A stretch of DNA of 64,000 bases, from contig JACPPV010000023.1 in the NCBI GenBank assembly GCA_016190825.1, forward strand, positions 1 to 64,000, written 5' to 3'. Both the position numbers and the translations under genes were made by a program. This DNA comes from Chloroflexota bacterium (lineage in GTDB: Bacteria; Chloroflexota; Dehalococcoidia; Dehalococcoidales; UBA2162). Shown piece by piece: positions 37,376-45,697 of this stretch. Under the pieces are notes generated by a model that worked only from the letters and a program-made list of their open reading frames with translations, was not told where the DNA came from and made no database searches. Numbering within the stretch: position 1 is the stretch's first letter; each line of letters starts with the position of its first letter.

Positions 37376-37528
37376 GTCGTCCTCCTCTCCCGTAACAGGC
37401 ATAATCGGGTCAATATCAGCCGTTATCCGGGCGTTGTAGTAATAAATGCTATCACGGTAATCACCTGTATGGCAAGTTCCGCGCGCAAACGGAGGCCCCG
37501 CGGTCAAGATAGGGAAGCTTTGTCGGCA

Positions 37529-37837
37529 TCATTGAGCGAGACCGTTCATGCAGTAGTAGCAAGTAGGCCAGCCTTCCGCAAGAGAATACTGTTCATAAAC
37601 CGGGCAATCAAAGCAGCTGCATTGCTGACTGCCATCAAGATCGCCGCAGGTAGCCGTACCAGTGGAGCAGTATTCGCCGGGAATGTCCGCCGGGCTTAGC
37701 GGATTATGAGCCATCACCCGGGCTAGGCCTGATTTCTTCTCATCAACACACTGGCTTTTTGCCTGGACTGGGCATTTGGCGCAGAGGCACCTTTCCACAT
37801 GGTCCCGGTTGAACGGTACTTTCGCCTGTGCGCTCAT
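37529..37837 (-). CDS. Cys-rich protein, DUF2769-like
   Basis: A 102-residue protein with many cysteines in pairs: HVERCLCAKCPVQAKSQC, EYCSTGTATCGD, QQCSCFDCPVYEQY and PTCYYCMNG. This spacing suggests two iron-sulfur or zinc sites, and I associate the CSTG-TATCGDLDG block with small DUF2769-type proteins of anaerobes. No signal peptide. AAAAGGAAAGAAGCAAT precedes the ATG. It lies 150 bases upstream of the Rieske gene on the same strand, so a shared redox role is possible but only inferred. Confidence 0.65.
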   Translation of the reverse strand: MSAQAKVPFNRDHVERCLCAKCPVQAKSQCVDEKKSGLARVMAHNPLSPADIPGEYCSTGTATCGDLDGSQQCSCFDCPVYEQYSLAEGWPTCYYCMNGLAQ

Positions 37838-37916
37838 ATTGCTTCTTTCCTTTTCCGTTCCAGTAAGGATACGGGATTGACTCCGATGTGGTGCGGCGGT
37901 CCCGGGATGAGATGCC

Positions 37917-38627
37917 CTACACAGGTGACATGGAATAAATCTTTCTGGATGCCCTGTCTACGTCATCACCATTCTCATCGAGCGGAGGAAGAAAGCCCCG
38001 CTGGATGGCATAGCGGATAAGACTGTTATGGGACTTGACACTAAGCTTTCGCATCATATTGGAGCGGTGAATCTCAACGGTGCGCCGGCTGATGTACAGC
38101 CGTTTGGCGATGAGCGCGCTGCTCAGCTCCTCCTGAACAATCAGGTGAAGGATCTGGCGCTCACGGTTAGTTAACGCCTCGTAAGGGTCCTCGCCCCATT
38201 GCATATTTTTCCGCGAATACGCGTCAAAGGCGCGCTGAGCCAGCCGCGAACAGAGAAAGCTTTGTCCAACCGCCACCTTCCGAATGGCGGTCAGCAGCTC
38301 ATCTGCGCTTGAATCCTTGAGCACGTAGGCCTGTGCCCCGGCTCTGAGCGCTTCGACCACATAGACCTCGTTCCCGTACATCGAAAGAATCACGGTCTTG
38401 ATGGGGAGAGAACGTCCGTTGAGTTGTTGCATCACCTCAAGCCCGCCGATTCCTTTCAACATCAGTTCAAGGACCATTACATCCGGCTGTGTTTCTTCAG
38501 CCAGCCTGAGCGCTTCCAGCCCATCACTGGCTTCTCCAGCAACGGTGAGGTCAGGCTCAGACCCTACCAGGGCGCGGATCCCTTTTCTCACCACCTCATG
38601 ACCATCCACCAACAGGAGACTTATCAT
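37917..38627 (-). CDS. NarL/LuxR-type response regulator lacking the phospho-acceptor Asp
   Basis: A 236-residue two-domain regulator: receiver domain (1-120) and LuxR-type DNA-binding domain (EALTNRERQILHLIVQEELS, then IAKRLYISRRTVEIHRSNMM near residues 157-203). In the receiver the usual acidic pair DD is LLVDGHEVV, and the phospho-acceptor position reads MVLELMLKGIGGLEV, glutamate where the family has aspartate. The lysine of YVLKDSSADEL and the serine in VILSMYG remain. Classical phosphorylation is therefore unlikely; the glutamate may mimic the active state. ATG 38627 is chosen because AAAGGAGGATGGA precedes it; the frame is open to 38660. No sensor kinase gene is adjacent. A proline of the common MPGMNG loop is also changed. 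Confidence 0.88.
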   Translation of the reverse strand: MISLLLVDGHEVVRKGIRALVGSEPDLTVAGEASDGLEALRLAEETQPDVMVLELMLKGIGGLEVMQQLNGRSLPIKTVILSMYGNEVYVVEALRAGAQAYVLKDSSADELLTAIRKVAVGQSFLCSRLAQRAFDAYSRKNMQWGEDPYEALTNRERQILHLIVQEELSSALIAKRLYISRRTVEIHRSNMMRKLSVKSHNSLIRYAIQRGFLPPLDENGDDVDRASRKIYSMSPV

Positions 38628-38660
38628 TCCATCCTCCTTTGTCGCTACCACTGCCTTCAT

Positions 38661-38897
38661 GTTTGAGTGTCAGGTTCCGGACAAGCATGGCAACATCAGC
38701 AAACTTGTTAATAGGTAGTGTAGAGCCTGAGCCGTGACATTGTCATAAAATCAAGCCGTAAAATGTAAAATAAACGTAACAACTTCCAAAGCAACGCGCG
38801 CCAGGTAAAAAGGAGCACACGGCAATGAAAATGAAATGGAAGGGTTAGTAACCTTGATTGCTAGCAGTGGAAGTATATGTATTCTTGCAGCCAGGTA
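38661..38897. other. AT-rich gene-free gap
   Basis: Nothing of the repeat families is here. The stretch CGTAAAATGTAAAATAAACG is AT-rich, and AAAAAGGAGCACACGGCA precedes a seven-codon frame MKMKWKG at 38825 that is too short to support as a gene. Confidence 0.3.
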
Positions 38898-39371
38898 CTA
38901 GTCGGCGGGAAGGGGTGAGGAAGAGGAGGGTACGGAAGCCGGACGCCCTCCTTGAGAAGCAAAATCCTGCGCTACGAAGGCGAGCAACTGGTCATGGTTC
39001 GTGAGGTAACCTTCATAATGCTGCCTATCAAAATATATCCGGCCCCAGTCCATGGCGATATGCCCGCCGGCAACGTTGACGAGCAGCCAGATATGGTCGG
39101 TATCGAGGTAAGCCTCTCCCGTTGTTTTCAGGTTGCCCAGGATCGGCGTGCTTTTTATGCCGATGCTATTGAGCCGCCGCCACATCAAAAGTGTGGCGTC
39201 ATCGCAATCAAATTCAGCCGATGGCTGCGGAATGCGGAAGAACATATGGGGCACAAACAGCGGAGATAAAATCACCAGCAGGACGCCCAACGCCGAGGAA
39301 ATCACCAGCTTGTCCAGCCAATCAAAGGAGCGCCGGACAAATCTTATTCTGAAGCGGGGGAAGCCTATCAA
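38898..39371 (-). CDS. Membrane-anchored transglutaminase-like protein
   Basis: A 157-residue protein with a basic N terminus (RFRIRFVRRSFDW), a membrane helix at about residues 24-46 (VISSALGVLLVILSPLFVPH), and a small cysteine-protease-like core. The probable catalytic cysteine is in AEFDCDDATLLMWRRL, the histidine in DTDHIWLLVNV and the aspartate in HIAMDWGRIYF, the Cys-His-Asp order of the transglutaminase superfamily. The charge distribution predicts the core outside the membrane. Substrate unknown. It stands alone; two palindromes lie in its upstream region. Confidence 0.6.
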   Translation of the reverse strand: MIGFPRFRIRFVRRSFDWLDKLVISSALGVLLVILSPLFVPHMFFRIPQPSAEFDCDDATLLMWRRLNSIGIKSTPILGNLKTTGEAYLDTDHIWLLVNVAGGHIAMDWGRIYFDRQHYEGYLTNHDQLLAFVAQDFASQGGRPASVPSSSSPLPAD

Positions 39372-39441
39372 TACGTGACCTTAAGCAAATTCTCTTCCAC
39401 CTCGGGGAATTGCACCAATTTAACATAAATCCGTGGGTTTG

Positions 39442-39487
39442 TAAATGCATACTTGCATTTATTTGTCAATACGTAGACCTACGTATT
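39442..39487. promoter_or_regulatory. Two adjacent perfect palindromes upstream of the transglutaminase-like gene
   Basis: TAAATGCA-TACT-TGCATTTA (39442-39461) and AATACGTAG-AC-CTACGTATT (39468-39487) are both perfect. The second is followed by TTTTT on the plus strand, so it could end a plus-strand transcript, but no plus-strand gene precedes it. On the minus strand TTGACA (39469-39464) overlaps both, so operators for the gene starting at 39371 are the better guess; no good -10 box follows. Confidence 0.4.
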
Positions 39488-39585
39488 TTTTCTTTTCCTC
39501 TCTCCCTATTCTGTAAAATCGCCGTTGTTCGAGGCTACTTAGCAATATTTCTGCCGTGGTAGAAATACTTTGTGGCTATTTTCTC

Positions 39586-39613
39586 TTGAAGCACCGGCCA
39601 TATGCTATATAAT
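39586..39613 (+). promoter_or_regulatory. Promoter of the small membrane protein gene
   Basis: TTGAAG (39586-39591), 16 bases, TATAAT (39608-39613). The predicted start is about 25 bases before the ATG at 39645, leaving room for the ribosome binding site GGGGAGG. Confidence 0.6.
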
Positions 39614-39644
39614 CAAAGAAACACCGCCTAAAGGGGAGGTAAGC

Positions 39645-40055
39645 ATGGAAACGGTCCGCCTGCTCGCCATGGTGAACTTAATTGTTCAGGTAGTGCTGAT
39701 GGGGGTGGTGGTTTACGCCGGTTTTGTCGCCAGCGCCAGGAACCTGAGAAAGCACTGCGCGATTATGAGGGTTGCCGTAGCCGTGCAGCTAATTGCCATT
39801 CTTGCCGTGATGGCTCCTTCTTTGCTGGGATACACGGTCAACCGGGCATTGGCGCCGCTATTCTACGCCGAGATGCTGGCCCACGCCATCATCGGGCTGA
39901 CGATAGTCGGCATCTGGGTCTTTGTCAACCTCGTCCAAACGGGCGTCATCAAGTTCCGGCGGCGATTGCTTGGAATCATGCGCACCGCCTTCTTTTTGTG
40001 GGCGGCTGCCTTCGCCATCGGGGTGCACATGTATCTGGTAATCTGGGTTATCTAG
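39645..40055 (+). CDS. Four-helix membrane protein of unknown function
   Basis: A 136-residue protein with four predicted membrane helices (VRLLAMVNLIVQVVLMGVVV; MRVAVAVQLIAILAVMAPSL; MLAHAIIGLTIVGIWVFVNL; AFFLWAAAFAIGVHMYLVIW), with conserved-looking histidines near helix 3 and in the last helix. The size and helix plan recall DUF420-type proteins, which is only a suggestion. ATG 39645 follows AAAGGGGAGGTAAGC, and a consensus -10 lies upstream; the frame open to 39570 crosses that promoter and is not used. Confidence 0.65.
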   Translation: METVRLLAMVNLIVQVVLMGVVVYAGFVASARNLRKHCAIMRVAVAVQLIAILAVMAPSLLGYTVNRALAPLFYAEMLAHAIIGLTIVGIWVFVNLVQTGVIKFRRRLLGIMRTAFFLWAAAFAIGVHMYLVIWVI

Positions 40056-40080
40056 CGCTGAAATCATGCCCCTCATGCGC

Positions 40081-41430
40081 CTACTTCATCGCCCGGAAAG
40101 CGGCAGCGGTCAGCGCCGAAAACGGCCGCTCGAGCAACGGCGCGTACCTGCCCAGCGCCCGGTTTATCCGGAACTGCGCCTTGCCCTTCAGAATAGCGAA
40201 CTTTAGCTTCTTCTCGGAGAAATCGGACTCAAAAGTGAGAACATGCTCGCTCAGAATGCTGTCCCGGGGTCGCCATTCGTTCTTCATGCGCCCTTTTACC
40301 CTCTCAAAGAGGGCCGTGCCAGGCAAGGGGTAGGGCACAGTAAAAGAGAGATAGTCCAGCGGCAGGGAGCAGGCAAAACTCAGCGTTTCGAGCACGGTAT
40401 CATCAGTCTCCCCGGGATAGCCCAGGATGAAAAAAGCCCCCGCCTCTATTCCGGCTTCACGGGCAGCATCTACCGCATCGCGCGCCCTCATCGGGGTGAT
40501 TTTTTTACCCATCAGCTTAAGGACCGGCTTACTGGCTGATTCGATTCCGAAAAAGACCCGCCGGCACCCGGCTTCACGCATCGCCTGCGCGGTTTCCCTG
40601 TCCAGCGAATCAACGCGGGACAGGCATTCCCATTCGAAACGCAGTCCGCGTGATAGTATCTCCTCCGTTATTCCTCGGAGACGCTCCTTTTTAAGGGTGA
40701 AGACATCATCGGCAAAGTGTACCCGGTCATACCCCAGGGAAAGCACCTGTTCCACCTCATCGACCACATTTTCGGGGGACCGCTGCCGGTAAGAGATGCC
40801 GAAGACGGCGTTGCTGCAAAACTCGCAGTGGAACGGGCAACCCCGCGTGGTGATAATACTGGCGACTGCCCTTCCGGAGCGTTTTCTGCCGTTCTCCATA
40901 TAGCGGTCGTTGGGGAAAAGGTCGCGCGCGGGCAAGGCGATAGCGTCCAGGTCTGCCTCCAGCGGGCGGGCAGCGGTGGTAACAATGCGTCCATCTTCCT
41001 TACAGGCGATGCCAGAGATTGAGGCGTAGCTTCCTTTTCCTTCGTAAGCTCTCAGAATATCGAGCATGGTGCGCTCACCTTCTCCCCGGACTACGATGTC
41101 AAAATCATCCAGGAACGCCGCCGGATCACAGGAGGGCATGGGACCGCCCGCCACCAGAAGGCCGCAGCGGCCACGCAGATGCCTGGCAAAGCGGATACTT
41201 TCCGGCTGCATGGTCACCATGCTGTAAATGCCGACCACATCCGCCCGTGTCTGCGCCGCCCTGCCAAGTGCGTCTTTCCGGTCAAGATAAGTGCAGTCCA
41301 TGATGATTACTGAGTGACCGGCGTTCCGCAGCGCCGCCGCCAGATAGCCCAGTCCGAGGGGAGGGAAGCGGAAAACAGACCGGTCCCGGGCAGGGGCGAA
41401 ATAGGGATAAATAAACAATACCGAAGCCAT
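40081..41430 (-). CDS. B12-binding domain radical SAM protein
   Basis: A 449-residue protein. The N-terminal 140 residues resemble a cobalamin-binding domain (PPLGLGYLAAALRNAGHSV, DVVGIYSMVTMQ, LLVAGGPMPSCDPAAFLDDF, VVRGEGERT), though the usual DXHXXG motif is not obvious. The radical SAM core follows, with the cluster motif C-X3-C-X2-C in TTRGCPFHCEFCSNAVF (near residue 197) and typical strands RVHFADDVFTL and CRRVFFGIESASKPVL. The family includes anaerobic cyclases and methyltransferases such as BchE-like enzymes; substrate cannot be predicted. ATG 41430 follows AGAAAGGATTGT; nine further in-frame codons upstream are unlikely. The gene is not in an operon. Confidence 0.88.
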   Translation of the reverse strand: MASVLFIYPYFAPARDRSVFRFPPLGLGYLAAALRNAGHSVIIMDCTYLDRKDALGRAAQTRADVVGIYSMVTMQPESIRFARHLRGRCGLLVAGGPMPSCDPAAFLDDFDIVVRGEGERTMLDILRAYEGKGSYASISGIACKEDGRIVTTAARPLEADLDAIALPARDLFPNDRYMENGRKRSGRAVASIITTRGCPFHCEFCSNAVFGISYRQRSPENVVDEVEQVLSLGYDRVHFADDVFTLKKERLRGITEEILSRGLRFEWECLSRVDSLDRETAQAMREAGCRRVFFGIESASKPVLKLMGKKITPMRARDAVDAAREAGIEAGAFFILGYPGETDDTVLETLSFACSLPLDYLSFTVPYPLPGTALFERVKGRMKNEWRPRDSILSEHVLTFESDFSEKKLKFAILKGKAQFRINRALGRYAPLLERPFSALTAAAFRAMK

Positions 41431-41660
41431 ACAATCCTTTCTTTGAGACGTTATCACGCTGGTGATAAGAAAATCCAGCTACACCGGCGCACATTTTAGT
41501 ATACAGCTTTTATCCTGTCTGAGAAGTTCGTTGAATAATTCTGACCATTACAAGACTGTCATTCCCGCGCAAGCGGAAATCTGTTCCCGCCCTGCCTGGA
41601 TTTCGGCTGGAGTTTACCCCGATCACGGAGACTATCCCAATCCCCTTTTTCAGCGTCCTG

Positions 41661-42665
41661 TTAGAGCAGCAAAGACGCGGTGACGAAGTACACCAACACG
41701 CTCAAAATATCCTGAATGATGGTCCCTATGGGGCCGCTGGCATTGGCCGGGTCAAACCGAAGTTTGCGGAACAAATAGGGAACTCCAAGGCCGCTCACGA
41801 CTGATGACATGGTCGCCAAAAACAGCGCAATGCCGAGCACAGTACTCAATCGTGCGTCTCTGTAAAGCAGGTAACCTGTCATCGCGAGCAGGATTCCGGT
41901 GAGAAGGCCGATGAGTAATGCTATCCTCGCCTGCTTGAAGAAGTAGCTGATAAACTTTAGGGTCGGATTTATCGCCAGATCGCGGATAATAAAGGTCTCC
42001 ATCTGCGTTCCAACGGCATCAGCCATGTAAACTACCAGTGGTATGAAGGCGGCCAGGACAAGGTTTCGTGATAGGGTCCCTTCGAAACGACCTATGATGC
42101 CCGCAGCAAGCAGACCGCCCACCATGCCAATCAACAACCACGGTAAGCGATGCTGGACAGCTTTTCGGACAGAGAGGCGCCGCAGGTCGTCCAAACCACC
42201 CTTGTGATAGATGCCTCCCACTCGCAATACGTCTTCCACTGCTTCCTGGTTAAGGACTTTCAACACGCTGTCCGGGGGTACTACACCCAACATCACTCCG
42301 CGGTCATCCACCACCGGAACCGCCTTTATGTTATTCTGCAAAGCCAGAAGAGCCACGCGCTCCTGGTCGGTATCAGGGCTGACAGAGACCACATTCATCC
42401 GCATGATATCATCGACGTGTTGCCTTACCTGTTGCTTTTGAAAAAACTCCTTGATAGAAAAGACGCCCACGATATGATTTTCGTGATCGACAACATAAAT
42501 ATAGTTGATGGTAGCATACTGGTGGCTTTGCTCGGCGAGCAGGTTCTTCAGGGTGCTGAGATCGGCACCCGACAGGACTGTGGGGACTTTTCCCCTTGCC
42601 ACCATGATGCTGCCGGCGGTTTCCGGCGGATAAGATGGAGCGGCCTGATGTTCAGACTCTGCCAT
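41661..42665 (-). CDS. MgtE-like magnesium/divalent cation transporter lacking the N domain
   Basis: A 334-residue protein with two CBS domains (residues 15-140: TAGSIMVARGKVPTVLSGAD; VDDIMRMNVVSVSPDTDQER, VPVVDDRGVMLGVVPPDSVL) followed by a five-helix MgtE channel domain from about residue 170 (RLPWLLIGMVGGLLAAGIIG, then AAFIPLVVYMADAVGTQMET, which holds the conserved pore region). Full MgtE proteins have an extra N-terminal helical domain of about 130 residues that senses magnesium; it is absent, and the ATG at 42665 is preceded only by AGTATAAGGTATGGCAG-type sequence. It should import magnesium or a related ion. Confidence 0.88.
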   Translation of the reverse strand: MAESEHQAAPSYPPETAGSIMVARGKVPTVLSGADLSTLKNLLAEQSHQYATINYIYVVDHENHIVGVFSIKEFFQKQQVRQHVDDIMRMNVVSVSPDTDQERVALLALQNNIKAVPVVDDRGVMLGVVPPDSVLKVLNQEAVEDVLRVGGIYHKGGLDDLRRLSVRKAVQHRLPWLLIGMVGGLLAAGIIGRFEGTLSRNLVLAAFIPLVVYMADAVGTQMETFIIRDLAINPTLKFISYFFKQARIALLIGLLTGILLAMTGYLLYRDARLSTVLGIALFLATMSSVVSGLGVPYLFRKLRFDPANASGPIGTIIQDILSVLVYFVTASLLL

Positions 42666-42972
42666 ACCTTATACTAATACTACCACACAACAAGAGCGCT
42701 AATGCGCGTGCGGTCGCTGCCACAACTGGTGTTCTGAAGCTGAAGTCCTTTCCGTCGTCCCTTGTCATTCCCGCGAAGCTTGTCCCGTACCGTGATACGG
42801 GGCAGAGAATGACAAGTTTTATGTATCCTGTTATCGCGAGCACATTCGGTTCGCTCAATGCGAGCTACGCGAAACAATCCATCTCAAGCAGCAATCGCAC
42901 GGATTGCTTTGTCCCGACAGGTGGGGGACTCGCATATGCTGAATTATGTAAATGGTCTTGCAGCTCAGGATG
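42666..42972. repeat. Gene-free gap with dispersed palindromes
   Basis: CTTGTCATTCCCGCGAAGCT with TGTCCCGTACCGTGATACGG lies at about 42760-42813, and a TTATCGCGAGCACATTCGGT unit follows. No coding region is supported here. Confidence 0.55.
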
Positions 42973-43368
42973 CTAACGCACCCGGTAACGCAGGGCAATT
43001 TCACGCGGAAGGCCGAAAGATATGGAGTTATCGAAATAAAGGGTATATGTACCGTCCTTCTGTGCCCTCACCTCAAAACTCTGTCCGCCAACAATCCGCA
43101 CGTTGCCGTAGACGAGTCCTCCGTCCGGATCATTTATGTAGAAATCTATTGTATTCTCCTGCCCGGAGACGGTGACCAAGCCATCTACAGTGTGCTGTGC
43201 CCGCAATACGACACTGACCGTGTGTTTCTCGCCCGGGTTGACGGTAAAGCTGGTCTCGATGAACGAAGCTGAGGTTCCTCCTCCCGGCAACGGGGCACAC
43301 CCTGCCAGCGCACTCGCAGCAACCATAACAAGTAGCAGCATCAACTGAACCGCCGTTTTTACAGTCAT
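42973..43368 (-). CDS. Small lipoprotein, beta-sandwich type
   Basis: A 131-residue protein with a lipoprotein signal: basic MTVKTAVQ, hydrophobic LMLLLVMVAASA and the lipobox LAGC with Cys24. The mature part is beta-rich (ETSFTVNPGEKHTVSVVL, IDFYINDPDGGLVYGNVRIV, SFEVRAQKDGTYTLYFDNSI), resembling GOLD/emp24-like or PPC-like sandwich domains. It should be anchored on the outer face of the cytoplasmic membrane. The following gene, on the other strand, is a response regulator, and their upstream regions abut. Confidence 0.7.
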   Translation of the reverse strand: MTVKTAVQLMLLLVMVAASALAGCAPLPGGGTSASFIETSFTVNPGEKHTVSVVLRAQHTVDGLVTVSGQENTIDFYINDPDGGLVYGNVRIVGGQSFEVRAQKDGTYTLYFDNSISFGLPREIALRYRVR

Positions 43369-43451
43369 ATAAACATTCCTTGAGAAGTTTGCACCACGGA
43401 CAAAGACTATTATATCAAAGTATCACAACATTTGAGAGCAAAGACCATTAG

Positions 43452-43480
43452 TTGACATATTTACACATCTCGATTATTAT
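43452..43480 (+). promoter_or_regulatory. Sigma-70 promoter of the OmpR-type regulator gene
   Basis: TTGACA (43452-43457), 17 bases, TATTAT (43475-43480), matching eleven of twelve consensus positions. The predicted start near 43487 leaves about 27 bases before the GTG at 43514, which is preceded by AAGGAGCAGGG. Confidence 0.75.
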
Positions 43481-43513
43481 TGTCGCAGTAGACAGCCATC
43501 GCAAGGAGCAGGG

Positions 43514-44212
43514 GTGAAGCGCAGTTCGGTACTCATAGCTGATGATGAGGAGCGCATTCGCAATTTTTTGAGCATGAAGCTCAAGACATCCGGCTATGAC
43601 GTGCTGACGGCGCGCGACGGCGTGGAAGCCCTGGAGTTGGTCCAGGCGCATGAGCCGGACCTGGTTGTGCTTGATATCCTCATGCCCAAGAAGGATGGTT
43701 TTGAAACGCTAAAAGAGCTGCGCACTTTTTCCAAGATACCGGTCATTATTCTTAGCGCCCGCGGCAGCAACTTTGACAAAGTGAAGGGGCTCAGCCTGGG
43801 CGCCGATGATTACCTCGAAAAGCCCTTTAGCCCCGATGAGCTGCTTGCCCGCATTGAGGCGGTGAGACGGCGTGCCCAGCCCGGCGACCAGACCAAGACC
43901 TTCGAGACCGTTTCCTTCGGCGATGTCACCATCGATTTCGAAAGACACGCAGTAAAGGTTAACGAAACGGAAGCCCGCCTGACGAGGATCGAGTGGCTTT
44001 TGCTCAGCGAGCTGGCACAAAACGCCGGCCGGCTTATGCTCTACAGTGAGCTCCTGTCAAAAGTATGGGGGCCGGAATACCGTGACGATGTCCAGATACT
44101 GAGGACCTGGATCAGCCGCCTGAGATACAAGATTGAGAAGGACCCCAACCGCCCTGAGATAATCCGCACAGTGCCCAAAGCAGGCTATATCATTGACCAC
44201 CCCCCTGCTTGA
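43514..44212 (+). CDS. OmpR/PhoB-type response regulator
   Basis: A 232-residue regulator with a complete receiver domain: acidic pair in VLIADDEERIR, phospho-acceptor aspartate in LVVLDILMPKKDGFETL (near residue 56), Thr/Ser position in VIILSARGSNFDKV and lysine in DDYLEKPFSPDELLAR. The C-terminal winged helix matches OmpR/PhoB (ARLTRIEWLLLSELAQNAGR, then RDDVQILRTWISRLRYKIEK and IIRTVPKAGYII). It is an orphan, with no histidine kinase beside it. The start is GTG at 43514, with a strong promoter and ribosome binding site upstream. Targets are unknown. Confidence 0.93.
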   Translation: MKRSSVLIADDEERIRNFLSMKLKTSGYDVLTARDGVEALELVQAHEPDLVVLDILMPKKDGFETLKELRTFSKIPVIILSARGSNFDKVKGLSLGADDYLEKPFSPDELLARIEAVRRRAQPGDQTKTFETVSFGDVTIDFERHAVKVNETEARLTRIEWLLLSELAQNAGRLMLYSELLSKVWGPEYRDDVQILRTWISRLRYKIEKDPNRPEIIRTVPKAGYIIDHPPA

Positions 44213-44411
44213 TGCCACGGTCTGATTGCTCCCGGCATACCATGACCGGGGCTTTGCCTTTACCATTTTTTGCTCATTCTCGGAAAACTCATCCTCTTCA
44301 TCCGGGAATACCGAATACGAACCACTGTAAGGGTCCCGGTATGCCCTTGTCTCTGTCCGACTGCAGGGATTAGAATTAAACTAAAAAACTGGCTCCGAAT
44401 CAAGGTCTAAA

Positions 44412-44729
44412 ATGAGCGCCATAGACGATTTTGCCGCGCTGGTAGAAACGACCGACGTGGTGAGGCAGCTCCTAAAAAACATGAGGGAGGCGCCCGCCCG
44501 GTTGCTTGGTGACATCTGCCAGGAATACCGGGCGACCGGTCAGCCGGTGCCGGAGCACCGTATCAACTTGCCCGGCTACATCGGGGAGGCAGCGTTGAAG
44601 GCGCTCCAGGCACTGGGACTAATCAAACGAAAGCACGGGGACTGGTTGTCCCTTTTCTCTTATGAACCGACGACGGCCGGGTTGGAGCAGTACGAAAAAC
44701 TCGTGGCGGATGGTTACTACAAGAAGTGA
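44412..44729 (+). CDS. Conserved protein of unknown function
   Basis: A 105-residue, probably winged-helix-like protein: VRQLLKNMREAPARLLGDIC, then IGEAALKALQALGLIKRKHG and LFSYEPTTAGLEQYEKLVAD look like helices followed by a wing. It overlaps a possible GTG start of the next gene by four bases (GTGA) and so is probably in one operon with it. I recognise the pair as recurring in related genomes but not its function. The 200 bases upstream contain no clear feature. Confidence 0.6.
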   Translation: MSAIDDFAALVETTDVVRQLLKNMREAPARLLGDICQEYRATGQPVPEHRINLPGYIGEAALKALQALGLIKRKHGDWLSLFSYEPTTAGLEQYEKLVADGYYKK

Positions 44730-44758
44730 CCGGCGTGGAGGAATGGAGGAACGGCTTT

Positions 44759-45585
44759 ATGGCAGAGAGATTTTCGACCGGTTTCACGGAAAACGATATA
44801 CGTTTCCTGGTTGAGACAACCGCCCCACAACTGCTGGGAAAAATCGGCACGGTTCAGGGTGACCCGGCAATTATCGAGGGAATGCTAGCCCGAAATGAAG
44901 ACCGATTATTTGAAGAACTAATGCGGATGGCTGGTCAGGGCTTTGTCAGCAGGATCAGCCCCCGCTTCTTCTTTGAAGTCTTGCTAAGGCGGGCCATCCG
45001 CGAGATGAAGATGCAGACCTATACAATTGAGAGAAGCGCCAGCCAGAGGATCTCGGTTTTCGATGCCCGAGAGGTGACCCGATTTTTTGACGACAAGGCG
45101 CTGATAAAATACCTGGCGGATATGCTTGCATCCTTCACCCGGACCGAAAGCTACACCCGGCCGCTGAGAGTGCGCAAAGGAATATGGCGAAAAGTCAGGT
45201 TCAGCGATTTAGATGTTGACAGCCTGGTCCGGCTTTGTGAAACGGTCGATGACGAACAAAGTTTACCCTGTATAAGCGAATCGGGGACCTGTGTCTTTTT
45301 ATCCTCGGCGTATTCCCCGAATACGCTATGCCCGCCCTTCCCGATGACTCAGCTCCCCGGTCGCCGTTTCACTTTTCCCGCAGGCTGAAAAGGTCATCTG
45401 CGGATTATGAGACGGACGGGCGACACTTTTACCGGCTGGCAAGGGAACACTGGAATGCCCGCATCCTGCAGATGGATGACATCCTGGCTCAGTTAGAAGA
45501 GAAGTTCCATCTGGCAAGAAAGCCGCTGAACTATATCTCGGAACACTACCTGCTGTTCAGGAAGATGTTCCTTTCACCGCCCTGA
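44759..45585 (+). pseudogene. Conserved protein of unknown function, frameshifted
   Basis: Two frames make one gene. The first half starts at ATG 44759 (GGAGGAACGGCTTT precedes it; a GTG at 44726 is also in frame) and contains STGFTENDIRFLVETTAPQL and LADMLASFTRTESYTRPLRV. At about 45257 the phase changes: after ...DDE the sensible continuation LYKRIGDLCLFILGVFPEYA is found one frame away, running to 45585. One base appears to be missing in CAAAG. The full protein would be about 275 residues, predicted soluble and helical. The shift may be a true mutation or an assembly error; no slippery site of the programmed type is visible. Confidence 0.65.
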
Positions 45586-45697
45586 TGGAGGAAAGGAGTC
45601 TCAATTGCGTGGCTTCATTCCGGATTCTCCGACTCGTCAAGACCGGAATGACAGTTGGGATGCCTGAATTATTCAGAGAGCCTTGTGAGACAGTGCG

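Noticed and set aside
45250-45270. Programmed -1 frameshift in the unknown gene at 44759
   Set aside because: No X XXY YYZ slippery heptamer or downstream pseudoknot is visible; a single missing base explains the shift.
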